Of a stretch of DNA of 64,000 nucleotides, positions 1-12,300 are shown piece by piece. The notes under the pieces are model-generated. The model saw only the letters and a list, made by a program, of their open reading frames with translations, had not been told where the DNA came from and searched no databases. Position numbers and translations under genes: made by a program. The stretch comes from Psilocybe azurescens. Taxonomy: Eukaryota; Basidiomycota; Agaricomycetes; Agaricales; Agrocybaceae. The DNA is taken from positions 124,001 to 188,000 of the forward strand of contig JAJIRX010000751.1 of the NCBI GenBank assembly GCA_023853785.1, given 5' to 3'. The stretch's first letter is position 1. Each line of letters begins with the position of its first letter.

Positions 1-3000
1 TACTGTGATTTCGCTTCGAGTGGAAAAGTCGGATGCCGCCTAGTTGGTAAAATTTGTTCTGCGCCTGTGGGAGATCACACATCGTCGGCACTTACAGTTA
101 CTATACGTAGGGGTTTCATCCATTCAAAATACTTTGGGTGTAGCTCAACACTGTTCGCATCCACAGAGACTACATTGACTCGGACAACTGCGCATACATT
201 AACAACAAGGTCTCTAACCACAATTGAGATCTCGGTGCCGACCGCACCTCCATTAACATTGACGACAATATCTCCAACAACAACTCCGTCTTCGATATCG
301 AATGCATCCCCAACTACAATTACAGCCACCTTCTCTTTCACTCTTAGCACTGCGAATATTGTCATAACACCTAATCGGGCCAGCCCATGCTCGTTCCGGT
401 CTTGCGGATAATTCGAGCGGAGCGACTCGAAATGCAGCGACCTTTGTCGCAATTACGGCGTACTCCTTCATGGTCTTTAGCATGATGATCCTCCAGGTGT
501 TAAGCATCTCATTGTACGCGTTCCAATTTTTTGCTTCATACCATTTCCTCCTCTAAGCCCCATCCATTTTAACGTGTTTCGATTACCATCGAAGTGTTTT
601 AGCATGGTCCCATAGGAGCCTACGTTATCCTGTTGAAGAGAGGACGGGGATATGCTTTCTATTCTGCTGATGTAGCGAATACAATACCCATCTCCCCACG
701 ACAGGCGTCAATGTCTCTTCCAATCTTATCTGACTCATTTTGTTATCCATTTGTACAAGTACTGCTTTTCATCTCCCTTGACTCAAGTATGTTTTCTACT
801 CTCGATCTGCTCTTCGTTTCTTGTATGACTTTTGAATGGATTCCGTAGTATTCTAGTCGGCTCATGCTAGTTAATTTTACAGTACGTAAGACTGTTGTAT
901 TCTTTCGTATTCTCACAGCTCGTGAATACAGCTTACCTCAAGCTGTCATTAGACACAGGGCTCTTTTATATAACTGAGGTATAGATTAAAGAACAATATG
1001 CTTCTACTCGAACGCCGTCCATGTCCATTGAATTGTTTATGCTAATCGTGATTCACGAGGCTGTGCATAGGCTGTGAATGTGATTGGGTTAAACAAAAGA
1101 ATTGTTTTAACGAAAAAAAACTACCCAGTGAGAAGATCTGGCGTGATTTGGAAGTGTGTATTTCACACTAAGTGAAGGCGAAGAGATTGTTGTATCTTCA
1201 AGTTGCGTACAGCGTCGAGCCCAAACAAACGACAACTGACTATGCATAAAAATGCCCAGGTCGTGTCTGACTCTGACGACGAAAGTGACCATCATCAAAC
1301 ATGTCATCCAAAAGCATTTCCAGAAGCAGACCCAGCACTCTCTTTGCTGAAAGTACTACGTAAAGTGCGGCAGAGACTCCAACTCCCACTTATTCGGCGT
1401 CGCATACTTTTCTGCCTCTCATCGCAGATCGGGCGGCAGCGGCGGCAGCATAGGCGGGAGTCCGGGGTTCTGCCCATTGCTCGCTGAGGACGACAACGGG
1501 GTGTTAAGCTCTTGAGGACGTGGGAGAAAGGGTGCGCAGACATCGTCGAAGTGTTTTTTTGAGTAATAGTTGGTGGGCGTAGCGACGACGAGATGAATTT
1601 CGATTTTATACGCGTTTTTCGCAGTGATGCATGGTGATGTGACGAGCACAGCCACCACGTTTTTTCAATCTGATTACTTATAAACTTGGTATGGATTATC
1701 CGGCATCCCATCCTGTCCAAAATGCCGCCAGTGCCGTCCCCTTGTTCCTTAACCACACCTCTTCTATTCTTGTTCTTCCTCCTCTTTTGTAGATACAATC
1801 TACAATCTGCCTCTCGTCTTTCCTTGCTTCATTACAGCCCTCGTCACCCTCTTCTCGACTCAGCTGTCTAGATTATGTCGTCCGCTCTCACAATTTCACA
1901 GTAAACGTTTAAACCTTTGTCCTATCTTGTGTGTGAGTGCAATGACAGCCCTCAGCCTCAGCCTCAGCCTTGGACACGCATTTTTCATCGTCTCGATTCC
2001 AGCCCATGCATGCGCATACATGTTCGAACATACGAATTGTTTCGCGCACAGCCTCACAGTCCCGCTTTCTCACTCATGCTACCTATCCCCCTCCACGTCT
2101 TCACGTCTCCCTCCCTCTTCCTCCCCTCCTTCCCTTCAACCCTCCTCCCTCCTGTACGTGCACAACCCGACCTACCAAAGTGTGCACCCTTCCCTCCTGA
2201 TACCGATTCCGACGACGATCCCACATCCGAGACCGCCGTTCCACCAATGACATATTCCGCCCTCTACCTGTCTCCCTCCTTTCCGATGCTTCAAACTCCC
2301 AATTCGATACCATTCGATGCGATGCGAAGTGGCACGGCACGGCACGGTCGGGTGGGTAGAGTGAGTCTTACAGCTCACATTCCCATTCCATGAGCGCGCC
2401 CCCGTTCCGTCCTCGAACTGCCCGACTACTCTATGCGCCACATCGCATCGCATACAGCGTTCGTGTTCTCGACTCGGTTAACGGCGCATCGTCATCGTCC
2501 CGCATGCATCCCACCTTACGTTCAATTTTAATCGTCGACCTTCAACTTCAACACAGTGATCAGTGGTCGACCGTCTGGGCAGCACTTTCGCTCATTTCTT
2601 TACTCTTTGCTCTGCTCTTTTGCTCGTAGCTTTATTGTTTGCTTGCTTCCTGGACACGCAACGCTTTCTGTCTTTCTCTCGGATCTGCTTGAGTACACCG
2701 CAGAATGCTCGCTGCACGCTATACTAGTCCGAGTGGAGGGAATCCGCACCCCAGATTTTCTTGTCTGTTTGTGTTCACGCGCTGTCCAACATGATGCCAT
2801 ACTCTATGGTAACCCCTCCTCGTTTCATTTTCTTTGGGCTCGCTCGCGATGATGCTAGATACGATACAATGCGATGCGATGTGACGCAGCTTGCTAGGGT
2901 TCTGATCCAATGAGTGGATGCACCGACATCCGAATAAGAGTCTGAGCACGTTCACCCACCTCATCTTCACATCCGCCCTATCCTCCGTTCCCTGTTCCCG

Positions 3001-4741
3001 CGCATCTCTCAATCCGTCGATTCTTCCTTCGATCCTTCGACTCGCACTTTTTGTTTTCTTTTGAGTAGAATACTTAATGCAGCAGAGTGCATCCTTTTCC
3101 TTTCCTGTCCTCCGGCAGACTCCTGGTTCAATATTGCATATAACCATGACGATGCCCCTCAGCCCTGCTTCGCGATGATGCAATTCTGTTTCGTATCGAT
3201 GTCGCACGATACGAGTAACACGGTCAAGTGTGAATCCGGTGAGCGTTGCTGCTAACTGCATTGAGACGCGTCAGCGTTAGAGGCAGCCCATGCACCTCAT
3301 CGTCGCTATGTTGTCTTTTGACCCTCGCGCTCGCATCGATCAATTCATCGACCCATTCATTGGATCTAATTTCATTTTCGTCGATGAGCCATGGATATGG
3401 GTTTGGGCGTTCAACAGCAACGGGATATCCGCTCTCAATAAAGGCCCTCACACACACATTCACATCGCCCTTCATCAAGATCCACAAAGTTTTCTTCACT
3501 ATCATAGGTCGTTATGTGTTCTCCCATTATATTCTGGGCTACCTCACCTGTGCATTTTAATCATCGTACGCCATAGGGATCGTGTACCTCATTCTGAGTT
3601 CGTGGCGAAATGTCATACGTGTTCTCTCCTCGCTTCTATTTTAGGCTCATCGGATCATTGAATGCAGCAGACTAGTCTGAATTTACATCCATTGATATCC
3701 TATTCCGAATTCCCACTTTCCATAATTCGACATTGAGCATTGTAATACCGTGGTCTCAACCTATACCTACGAAATACAATGGCTCCGTGCACAGCAACGA
3801 TCAACTCGATGTCGGTCATTAACGGACATAGTGAATCCCTTATGATCGTTTCTCTTTTGAGCTGCTTCCGTATGTTGTCCCCTTTTCAGACATGTTCGTA
3901 CTTCATCGGTATTGAGAGCCCTTTTCACGACTGTTCCTACTCTACCGGTCCATACTACCAAGCATAAATTAGGCCGAATGGCCTCTGATAACATATCTCG
4001 CAGTGTGAGATGGACCTAGAACAAGTCCAAGGGACGACCGGGTGATGGTTTATCTCATCTCATATATCCTGTATTGAGTTGACGCATATGCATATCTGAT
4101 GAAGACAAATACGGGCGGCGTATGACGGCTGAACAACGATCTCAAAGATCATGATGGTAGTTCGAGCACTTCTATTTAATCTGCACATTGCTTGAGCTCA
4201 CCTCGGTCTTAATATCCCGGTCCCATGAACTCCTCATGGTCAGCTAAATCAGATGCGTAGGAAAGTATCGATGTTAGCAGATGACATCAGAGGCTTTGGT
4301 TACTTTTTGTGTCAGGATACCCAACCGCCGCTTTTCTCCATGCCAGACTGACAAAAGGGGGGAATGGTGTGGTTTGGTAATATCATGAAAGGTTGTAAAG
4401 GCTAACCATAAAATGATTAGTTTACACAGTGCTGATGGGGGAGATGCTACAGGTACGATAGACTCTACATGGATGTACTTTGGGACGAGACTGTAAGTCA
4501 GATACCAAGTCAGCTCCTTGCTTAATCCAGCATATCCACCCAACTGTTTCAGTGAGGACAATATCGCATGACTGGTGGATGACAGAGGGGGTCGAATCGT
4601 GGTAGTTCTGGGATGATTACTGGGAGTATCCATAACAACAGTTCCGCAGAATTGTTATGATAAGTAGCATAATTATAATCAACCGAGATATATAAGAAAA
4701 TGTTCAGTGAATGAAGATCCTCAACTCTAAAGCATCTCCCA
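1..4741. other. Region without a supportable gene
   Basis: I see no recognisable protein, RNA gene or complete transposon here. The ORFs are short, overlap on both strands and carry no motif I know. One minus-strand stretch (about 3224-3505) has a protein-like composition but lacks neighbours or clear splice sites, so I do not call it. Short iterated words occur: CAGCCT-type hexamers near 1950-1970, GGCAC/GATGC pentamers near 2318-2345 and GATGC again near 2868-2884. The stretch 1900-2700 is strongly pyrimidine-rich on the plus strand, as in untranslated or promoter DNA. Confidence 0.4.
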
Positions 4742-6068
4742 ATGTCTACCCCTGACATTCCATTCCCAATCAACGTCCAAGAGAATGAAATTAGCAGTAA
4801 CCTCAATAGCTCAATGCTTTTGAATTTTCTCTTGGGTAAATCTCCACTTCCGTGAATAACAGCACCGCAAACTCACGTACGTCAGGCATTTACACCATAG
4901 TATACGGAGGAACCACGCACCTTTACTGTGGGTTTTCCATTAACTCGAAAAGAAAATTTTCAATGATGTATCCTACAGTATCCAAGAAGCCCGTGAATTC
5001 AAATTGTTGCATCATTCTTTCAGTCATTTCTGTGTTGTATTTGCTTTGCTTCCTGTACTTCATCACGGAATGGTACTACCTTGATTGGGTAGTTGTGATA
5101 AATGGACACACGCGAGAATCAATCTTTTGGGGAACAGTGGGAAATGGCCTTCAATGGGCCTTCGTACTCAATGACTTTCTACAGAATTCCTTGCTGATTA
5201 TTTCTGATGGACTCCTGGTTTGTCTAAATATTCGATTAGCTCTTAACTCCTATTAACATCTTGACAGATATGGAGATGCTACCACGTCTGGGGACAATCG
5301 TTCAGGGTAATTTCGGCTCCATTGATACTGCTAGTCACGGAATGTGGTAAGTCCTATGGATAAAGGTCTGGCATGAATACTTCCAGTAATGACATATTAC
5401 TGCAGGTCTCTTTGTTGCAACAACGGTTTTAAATATGAAATTCAATCAGATAACCAGTGATGAAAATGTTAAGCTATTCAATAATATCTCAAGTGCTCTG
5501 ACATTTGTGTCGTTGGGCACCACTGTGATTACAACATTTCTTATTGGTTACAGAATATATTCCGCCTCTCGATCAAATCGTTCACCATCCAAAGATTATT
5601 CAACCACATTGTGGTGATGATCATCGAATCAGCTGCAGCTTACTCGCTTGCACTGCTCTTTGACGCTATTGTCTTTGTTTTTCTGTCAAACGATATGGTG
5701 GGATCTACTTTGGATGTAGCCGAACATTACGTGCAGACAGTAGTGATTGTTGTTGCAGTATGTATCTTCTAATGCTGATCTGCACATCCTGTGTCTCTAA
5801 CCTAGAAGAAGGGGTGTCACCAACAATTCTGGTCGCTAGAATTGCTCTTACAGATACCAATAGTACAGATGCATCAGCCACACTCACTCACATATCCGGC
5901 GAATTGCAATTTGGATCACAGCAAGGGAGTGGCAGACGCCACAGTCGAAATACCACTGAAGGAGAAGTTAATGGCTGTGTTCAGGCAGACGATGCGGAGC
6001 CAACACCTGTGATCGAAGTGAAGAGGGAGTCCAACATGGATGGCATGTTTAGGGTAGAGCGAGTCTAA
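4742..6068 (+). CDS. Multi-pass membrane protein, Agaricomycete WRCYHVW family
   Basis: This is an integral membrane protein of unknown function, about 370 residues with some seven hydrophobic segments. The start is the ATG at 4742 (MSTPDIPFPINVQ). Exons then give a GIYTIVYGGTTHLY segment, a first helix pair ending DGLLV, an IWRCYHVWGQSFRVIS exon that is the family hallmark, a helix-rich exon from GLFVATTVLNM, and a hydrophilic tail starting GVSPTILVARIAL. Introns are about 50-65 nt with GT..AG ends. The 24078-25375 gene has the same exon order and motifs. Near 5565-5590 the frame slips by one base between SASRS and LFNHIVVMIIESA; the protein reads on normally afterwards, so this may be a sequence error. 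The last about 90 residues are polar and probably cytosolic. The family is known only as hypothetical proteins, and I infer no substrate. Confidence 0.75.
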
Positions 6069-7668
6069 GGCTGCTCACACCCCCACAGCGATGATACAGC
6101 ATCCTTTTCCTTATTCGCTTTTCCATGGTTTCTCATTGCCTTTTCCTCAAATTTATATCTACTATTTGGAGTTCAGCACGGTTGGAGGAGTTGTCATTAA
6201 ATTTGATAACACACATGGAATAGTCGAGATGTCTAGTACTAAAAATTGGAATAAAGTATCATAACAAGATTAGCAACAAATCCTCATGTTAGCTGTCCAC
6301 AAATTTCGAGGCCCTATATTTATGTCCTGACTTCCCTTCCTCTCTCCCTCGCTTTCCCCCTGTTAACCCAACAATACACCCCCACCCCCACCTCTATCTA
6401 CCTCAACCTCAACTCCAACACACTCACATACTCATGCACCCCTCTCTCCCCCTCTACGTCTCATATTCTCCTGCAACCGCACTCGTGGGACATCTAGCCC
6501 GTACCTCAGAATCAGCCCGTACCTAAAGTGCGGTGGGACGGTGAGGGCACTGTGACAATGCCTGTGTTGCCCGATTTGAGTGGGTTGTGAGGAGGTACAT
6601 CACGGTAGGTGTGTTGTGTGTCGTCCTTGAGGTTAAAACCTTATGTGGAGAATATCAGTAATCAGAGATAGGAGATACATAATGTGAACTATGGTGGGGG
6701 AGAGAAAGTACGGGTTCAGAAAGAACATACGGAGAGGCAGGGAGCAGTGTGTTTCTGGATGTAAGAGAGCTGCGACATGATCTGTGCTGTCTTAGTGGAT
6801 TATGAGGAGTTGTGTCGCAGTTGTGTATGGTGGGTTTATCGTGCTTAAGGGAAACAGTAGGAGTGGAGGGATAAGAGCGAATGGGCATAGAATATGGCAG
6901 AAAATAAGAATTACCACAGTGGAAAATTTCCAGGACTTGAGCTAGATATGGAATCCAGACACCAGTGCCAGAGCACACCGTCAATTTAGAGACGGCACAG
7001 AAGAAGAGACCACTACGGTCCTTCAAACAAAGCATGATCATACAGCTCCAATATAAAATCCGGGTCCGGGTTGTCTGCGTCCTCTTTCCCTTGCGAGGTC
7101 TGTTCATATCCTCGACTTCTGCTTCACCCTGGATCAACATCTGAGTTCTCTTTCAGCTTACTCGCAACACTGCTGGCAACAGATTATTTAAGGTGACTAA
7201 AAATGATTGAAATTTTTAATTAAACATGTTTGTGTTTTTTCGACCATTTTGCTGATCATAAAATGTATCTAAAAGTCTTTCTTGTTGGCATTTATAAATG
7301 CCTGTTAAAGGTACCTTTTATATTCTAATTTTAGCAGCAAAAAGACTTTATATTTATATATAATTTTGACTGTATATGGATTTGACTGACACACTCAGTT
7401 TGTTCACTAATATCTTGTGCAACAATTGAAGAATGTTTTGGAACAACAAATTTCTTAATATGTCTTGAATTTTACAAAAGATTTATCAAACATCAAAAAT
7501 GAATTATTTCTGGAAAAGTTTTCCAGAGCAGACAATTGTACAAAATTGAAGTATTTATAAAAGGAAACAATAAATCACACACTGAGGCCCTCACTGACAG
7601 TGGCAATATGCGGGTACATCTCAGCAGCGGGTTGACAAGAGATTGTCCACAAGGGACTATATAACAAT
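6069..7668. other. Intergenic DNA, C-rich then AT-rich
   Basis: 6350-6480 is a C-rich, purine-poor tract on the plus strand, with cytosine runs and CTCAACCTCAACT words. A 161-codon minus-strand ORF (6655-7140) has no recognisable domain. From about 7190 the sequence becomes AT-rich without coding character, up to the Tc1-like element. No gene is called. Confidence 0.4.
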
Positions 7669-7670
7669 TA

Positions 7671-7884
7671 CAGTAGCTCAAAAAACCGTCCCAATGTTTG
7701 GCACTTTCTCACTAATTGTTTAATAACTTGGGAAATAAATTATTTAAAGGTCTGAAAATATTATATGTTATAGTTTAACATGTGACTAACATATTTCTTA
7801 CCAAGGTCACATCATTTTAATAAAAACTGATTAAGTAATGGAATTTACAAAATAATAAAACATTGGGACAGTTTTTTGACCCTA
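7671..7884 (+). repeat. Left TIR of Tc1-like element A
   Basis: Matches the reverse complement of 9059-9272 along its whole length. The outer tip reads TCAAAAAACCGTCCCAATG. The inner end (about 7859-7880) reads CATTGGGACAGTTTTTTGA, the same word inverted, so a single-stranded end could fold on itself. Confidence 0.9.
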
Positions 7885-8028
7885 TAAAATAATAGCTTTA
7901 CATGCTTGTAGAAAGCGAAATTGCTTTGTATAAATTGTGAAAAAATTAAACAAGGTCATGTGACACTATTTGTACACATTTTCAATGTTGAATTCAAGTT
8001 CAACCATCTTTTCTTTAACCACCACATC

Positions 8029-9055
8029 ATGAAGCCTGCAACACCTTCTCAGTACAATTCTGTCCTCAATCTTCTTGAAGAGGGCTATTCTCTTTGTCAA
8101 ATAGAGTCTAAAACTGGTTTGGGAAAGTCTACTGTTGGAAGAATCAAGAGGGAAGTGGATGCCAACAAAGAAAACCCCAAAACAACAAAGGTGGACATCT
8201 CTCCAAGCTTACTTTCATGGATAAACAGATCCTTTTTCATCAAATCAAAACAGGAAAGCTGGACAATGCTGTCCAGGCAACACACTTCATCAATGATGCC
8301 ATTCCCTCTCCTGTTTGTGCCCAAACCGTTAGAAATGCCCTCAAAGAAAACAACCTTGCTCTGTTGTTAAATCAAAACAGCCCTTCCTCAAAGCTATCCA
8401 CCATCAAAAACACCTAAAATTCACCCAGAATCATGTTGGCTGGACTGTGGAGGATTGAAAAAGAGTACTCTGGTCAGATGAAACAAAAATCAACAGGATT
8501 GGCTCAGATGGAAGGGTCTATACATGGAAACCCAAGGGTGAAGCAATCTCAGATAGAACAACATCACCAACTGTCAAGCATGGAGGGGCAACAATCTCAT
8601 GGTATGGGGTTGTATGGGGTGGAATGGTGTTGGAACACTCACTGAGGTTGAGGGGAAGATGAATGCAGACCAATACTGTGAAATTTTGGAGCATGGGGTG
8701 GATGAAAGCTTTGACAACTCGGAGATGGCAGAGGGGAAAAAGATTTTTCAGCAGGATAATGACCCCAAACACACCTCCAAAAAAAGCACAAGAATGGTTT
8801 TTGGCCAATGATGTTGAAGTTATGGAGTGGCCACCCCAATCCTCTGATCTCAACTCCATTGAACACCTTTGGGTTTACCTCAAAAGCAAATAAACACCTA
8901 TGAGACACCACCCAAAGGAGCATTTGAATTGTGGGAGAGATTGGCAAAGGAATGGACTGAAATACCTTCAGAAACATGCCAAAGGCTTATATAAAGCATG
9001 CCAAGGAGAATGGAGGGCTGTTATCAAGGCAAAGGGAGGCCATACTAAGTACTAG
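8029..9055 (+). pseudogene. Tc1-like DD34E transposase, frameshifted
   Basis: The transposase cuts and joins the element ends. It starts at ATG 8029 (MKPATPSQYNSV) with a helix-turn-helix containing GLGKSTVGRIKRE. The catalytic triad is visible in pieces: first Asp in LWSDETKINRIGSDG, second in QQDNDPKHTS, and Glu in DLNSIEHLW. The C-terminus is GGHTKY, stop at 9053-9055. The total span of 1027 bases fits the usual length of about 340 residues. It is broken by a -1 shift near 8190, another shift between 8340 and 8400, TGG to TGA at the Trp after VED (near 8457), a shift near 8585, a +1 shift in a seven-A run at 8779-8785 just after HTS, and further breaks near the end. It could not make an intact protein as assembled. 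Some single-base breaks may be sequence errors. Confidence 0.88.
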
Positions 9056-9058
9056 ATA

Positions 9059-9272
9059 GAGAGTCAAAAAACTGTCCCAATACTCTATTATTTTGTAAAT
9101 TCCATTACTTAATCAGTTTTTGTTAAAATCATGTGACCTTGGTGAAAAATATGTTAGTTACATGTTAAACTATAACATATAGTATTTTCAGACTTTTAAA
9201 TAATTTATTTCCCAAGTTATTAAACAATTAGTGAGAAAGTGCCAAACATTGGGACAGTTTTTTGAGCTACTG
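9059..9272 (-). repeat. Right TIR of Tc1-like element A
   Basis: Reverse complement of the left TIR at 7671-7884. The outer tip ends GAGCTACTG before the TA at 9273-9274, and the inner inverted copy of the tip lies at about 9062-9082. Confidence 0.9.
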
Positions 9273-9339
9273 TATGCTGTCGAGAAAAGAGCATTTGAGT
9301 CCACATTAAGACAAGCAGTTGCTTTTGCTAGGAAGCTGC

Positions 9340-10670
9340 ACCTCTAAGCTTATTTTACCAGAAATCCGGGGCCTCAGGTTGGGCAGTACCTATTACAATG
9401 TCAGACAAATGGACTTGATACCATTCTTCATCCCATTCCATCCAGTGTCCAAAATTGAGGCCATTTTCTTTCTGATTATTCCAGTAAAGAGGCTTCGGCC
9501 ACCAAGACTTGTGAACTAGCTGGTTGGGGGCACATCCTGGAGAAAAAGGTCATGTTGAAATTAATAAAATTATTAGAATAAAAATGAAAAACCTGTATAG
9601 CACTTATGAAGTCCACAGATGACATACATCTCCTCATCAGTAAGCATATCATCCCAATAGACCATCCCATCATTGGCTGTGAAGTGGTAGCCAAGGTGAT
9701 GTTCAGTGACTGCAGGCAATGGGCTAAAGCAGGTAGAATCAATGCTAATATGTTCCTTCGCAAGGCAGCTGAGGAGGCCACCAGCAAGCAATGCAGCTCA
9801 CCCACACAAAGATGACAGGAGTTGTCAGCAGTGCTGTGTATAGACATTGTAGTCCTTTTTTGAGAAAACATACCCCGGACTCCGGAGCACAGATAGGCAC
9901 AAGATTTCAGTTGGCCTGGAGTCCAACAGAAGGTTGATCATGAAGTGGGATTAATGTGTGGAATGACACACCCATTTCCAGAGGGCAGCATGTGAGTGAA
10001 GTTGAAGAATGTTTTTGAGGACTGAGCAGAAGGTGGAACACCTTGACTGCATCTGTAGCAGGTTTCAGAGCAATTGTCCAGGGAGTCTTCAGTTCAAAGC
10101 AGATTCCCTGAAGAACAAAAGATTGCCAACCTTCTCAAAGAGAAGCCTCAAAGCTATAACATCAAGAGCAATGGGACACTGACTTTTGAGATCATAGATG
10201 GCAGGCAGTGGGCCATTGGCCGTTTGGAGGCCCTGAAGAAACTCAAAACATGATAGGCCGAAGTTGACTGGCAGAGGGTTAAAATCCCTGGCACAAAGCC
10301 CCACAGTCTTGAAAAAATTGTTCCACCTTGCCTTGCTGGGGGTAGAGGGATTTGGAGGTACAGCAATGAGGGGTTGATAGCCATAGTGAGCTGAGGGGTA
10401 TGTGATGATGTCCACCACTTGGGAGGGAATAAGACCAAGTCTGTTTTTGCTCTTGTTCAACAGGGGTGCTGGTAACAGGATGACAGCTGCATATGTATGG
10501 ATGCATTGAGTGACAAATTCCTTGACTTTTTCTGCTGAAAATCCGGAGACTTGTCCTTGTTGTAAGAATGAGGGGCAAGTGGAATGTCCTCATTGTAAAA
10601 GTCCAAGTCATTCTCTGTGTACTTTAACTCCACCCAGGAATTCCATCTGGAACATATACAAGTGTTCAAA
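9340..10670 (-). pseudogene. Decayed transposon-linked ORF with SWWPKP motif
   Basis: Read on the minus strand, this is a broken protein-coding sequence running from about 10670 down to 9340. Its N-terminal part contains WVELKYTENDLDFYNEDIP and a longer open piece at 10089-10460 (IPSQVVDIITYPSAHYGYQ). The C-terminal part contains SWWPKPLYW followed by NFGHWMEWDEEWYQ. That Trp-rich pattern resembles hypothetical ORFs often found beside or inside DNA transposons of Agaricomycetes; this is recollection, not a search. Several frameshifts and stops separate the pieces. It lies between the two Tc1-like elements and belongs to neither. Function is unknown. Confidence 0.35.
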
Positions 10671-10689
10671 AATTACCTTTGATAGGTGA

Positions 10690-10830
10690 AGTTCAAGTGG
10701 ACTCCAGATGGAGTCCAGGTGGACTTCAAACTATTCCACTTGAGTCCAACTGGAGGCCAGGTGTAATCCAGGTGGAGTTCAATTAGAATCCACCTGGACT
10801 GACTTGGTGAATTTCACCAAGTCCAGCTAT
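10690..10830. repeat. Degenerate GTCCA/TGGAC dyad array
   Basis: A run of imperfect 10-bp units related to GTCCASTGGA, for example GTGGACTCCAGATGGAGTCC. It is a more diverged version of the arrays at both ends of the elements at 15608-17816 and 43149-46073. Tc1-like element B begins 70 bp further on. It may be the left arm of an older copy of that family, with the minisatellite at 12770-13250 as its core, but no matching right arm was found. Confidence 0.55.
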
Positions 10831-10902
10831 AGCTATATTTTAATTGGAATGTATTTTCTTAGGGTGAATTCATGCAATACTATAATGTGATGCATACATA
10901 TA

Positions 10903-11124
10903 CAGTGACTCAAAAAACTGTCCGGATGTTTTGGAAATTGAACTTAAATTGACTATAGTGTCATGTAATCTTAATGAAATTACATGATTCAAAATGTACT
11001 GGAAAGCCCTGCATCACAGCTTTCAGGAGGTATAATATATATTTGTATTTGTTTGGTTTATCTCTTATTATTAAATACTTTATGAAAATAACACATCCGG
11101 ACAGTTTCTTTGCGGCCCGTTGGA
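10903..11124 (+). repeat. Left TIR of Tc1-like element B
   Basis: Matches the reverse complement of 12301-12523. The outer word AAACTGTCCGGATGT recurs inverted as ACATCCGGACAGTTT near 11093-11107, at the inner edge. Confidence 0.9.
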
Positions 11125-11264
11125 ATCAACGAAATAAGGTTTTGTTTAATTTTAAACATGCAAAAACAATATCAAATAAATGAAAACATGTTTGGGATAT
11201 ATAAACAAGACTAAAACCATACATTCCCCCAGGTTTATACCCCACTATTCTCTGCTACACAGCC

Positions 11265-12281
11265 ATGTATTCTCTCTCTCCTGAACTGCACTCTAACATC
11301 ATCTATATGCTGGAGAATGGTGATTCTATTTGGAAAATTGCTGCCAAACTTGGTGTTGGGAAGTCTACTATAGGGGAGATACGCTCTGGGATGGAATTAC
11401 CTATGAAGGAAAACCGTGGAGGCCGTCCTTCTAAGCTCACTCCCTATGACCGCCGCCATCTGGTTCGACTTGTTACCACTGGAAAAGCCGATACTGCCAC
11501 ACAACTCCACCACCAGCTTCTCAATATCACAAACACATCTATCTCCATCTAAACCATTCGAAATTCCCTTAAAAAGAGGATCTTGTGGCAAGAGTCAAGG
11601 TCAAAAGCCATTGCTCTCCAAGAACCATAGGAAGGCTTCGCTTGGAATTTGCCCAGAAGTATGAACACTGGACAGAAGAAGACTGGAAACATGTTATGTT
11701 CACAGATGAGACCAATATCAATTGCATTGGGTCAGATGGAAGGCAGTGGGTGTGGAAAAAGGCCAGTTCTCCTCTCCAAACTCAGTATATACAGCAAACC
11801 ATCAAATTTGGAGGAGGACATGTGATGATTTGGGGTTGTATGACAACAAGTGGTGTTGGATACATGTGCAGAATAGAAGGCAGGATAGATGGAGAACTAT
11901 ATGTGAGCATTTTGGATGACCATGTCTTTCAAACTCTGGAGTATTATGACCTCGATCGGGAAAACTTCATCTTCCAGCAGGATAATGATCCCAAGCACAC
12001 ATCCAAAAAAGGCTCAGAAATGGTTTAAAGACCAAGAAGTAGAGCTTCTAGACTGGCCAGCACAATCCCCAGACCTCAATCCCATTGAACATCTGTGGCA
12101 TATCCTCAAAAAGTGCCTTGCAGAACATGAAAATACTCCAAAGAGTATCCAGGAGTTGTGGGATAGAGTATAGAAGGAGTGGGAGAAAATACCCAAGGAG
12201 GACTGTGTGAAATTGATCAATAGTATGCATAGAAGGGTTGCAGCTGTTTTGAGGGCAAATGGAGGCCACACAAAGTACTAG
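11265..12281 (+). pseudogene. Tc1-like DD34E transposase with nonsense and frameshifts
   Basis: The transposase of element B. It starts at ATG 11265 (MYSLSPELHSN). The helix-turn-helix has KLGVGKSTIGEIRS, followed by the linker GGRPSKLTPYDRRHL. The catalytic residues are in MFTDETNINCIGSDG, FQQDNDPKHTSKK and DLNPIEHLWHILKK, 34 residues apart for the second pair. It ends ANGGHTKY with stop at 12279-12281. The span of 1017 bases is 339 codons, the normal size. There are three defects: a TAA at about 11550 where Gln is expected, a -1 shift near 11570 in an A-run, and a +1 shift at about 12006-12012 directly after HTSKK. The two shifts cancel, so the rest reads well. Few lesions and near-identical TIRs suggest a recent insertion or some sequence error. 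Confidence 0.9.
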
Positions 12282-12300
12282 TTTATATAGATACCCATAT

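Larger units (their letters stand above)
7671..9272 (+). mobile_element. Tc1/mariner-like element A, 1602 bp, TA target site
   Basis: A complete but decayed Tc1-type DNA transposon. It begins CAGTAGCTCAAAAAAC and ends with the reverse complement, and is flanked on both sides by TA (7669-7670 and 9273-9274), the Tc1/mariner target duplication. The terminal inverted repeats are long, about 214 bp each, and differ at only about a dozen positions. Each inverted repeat contains a second, inverted copy of its own outer tip. It carries a broken DD34E transposase. Confidence 0.93.

Noticed and set aside
8190..11560. Repeat-induced point mutation as the cause of transposase stops
   Set aside because: Both clear nonsense changes are C-to-T type (TGG to TGA, CAA to TAA), but two cases are too few, and single-base indels dominate.
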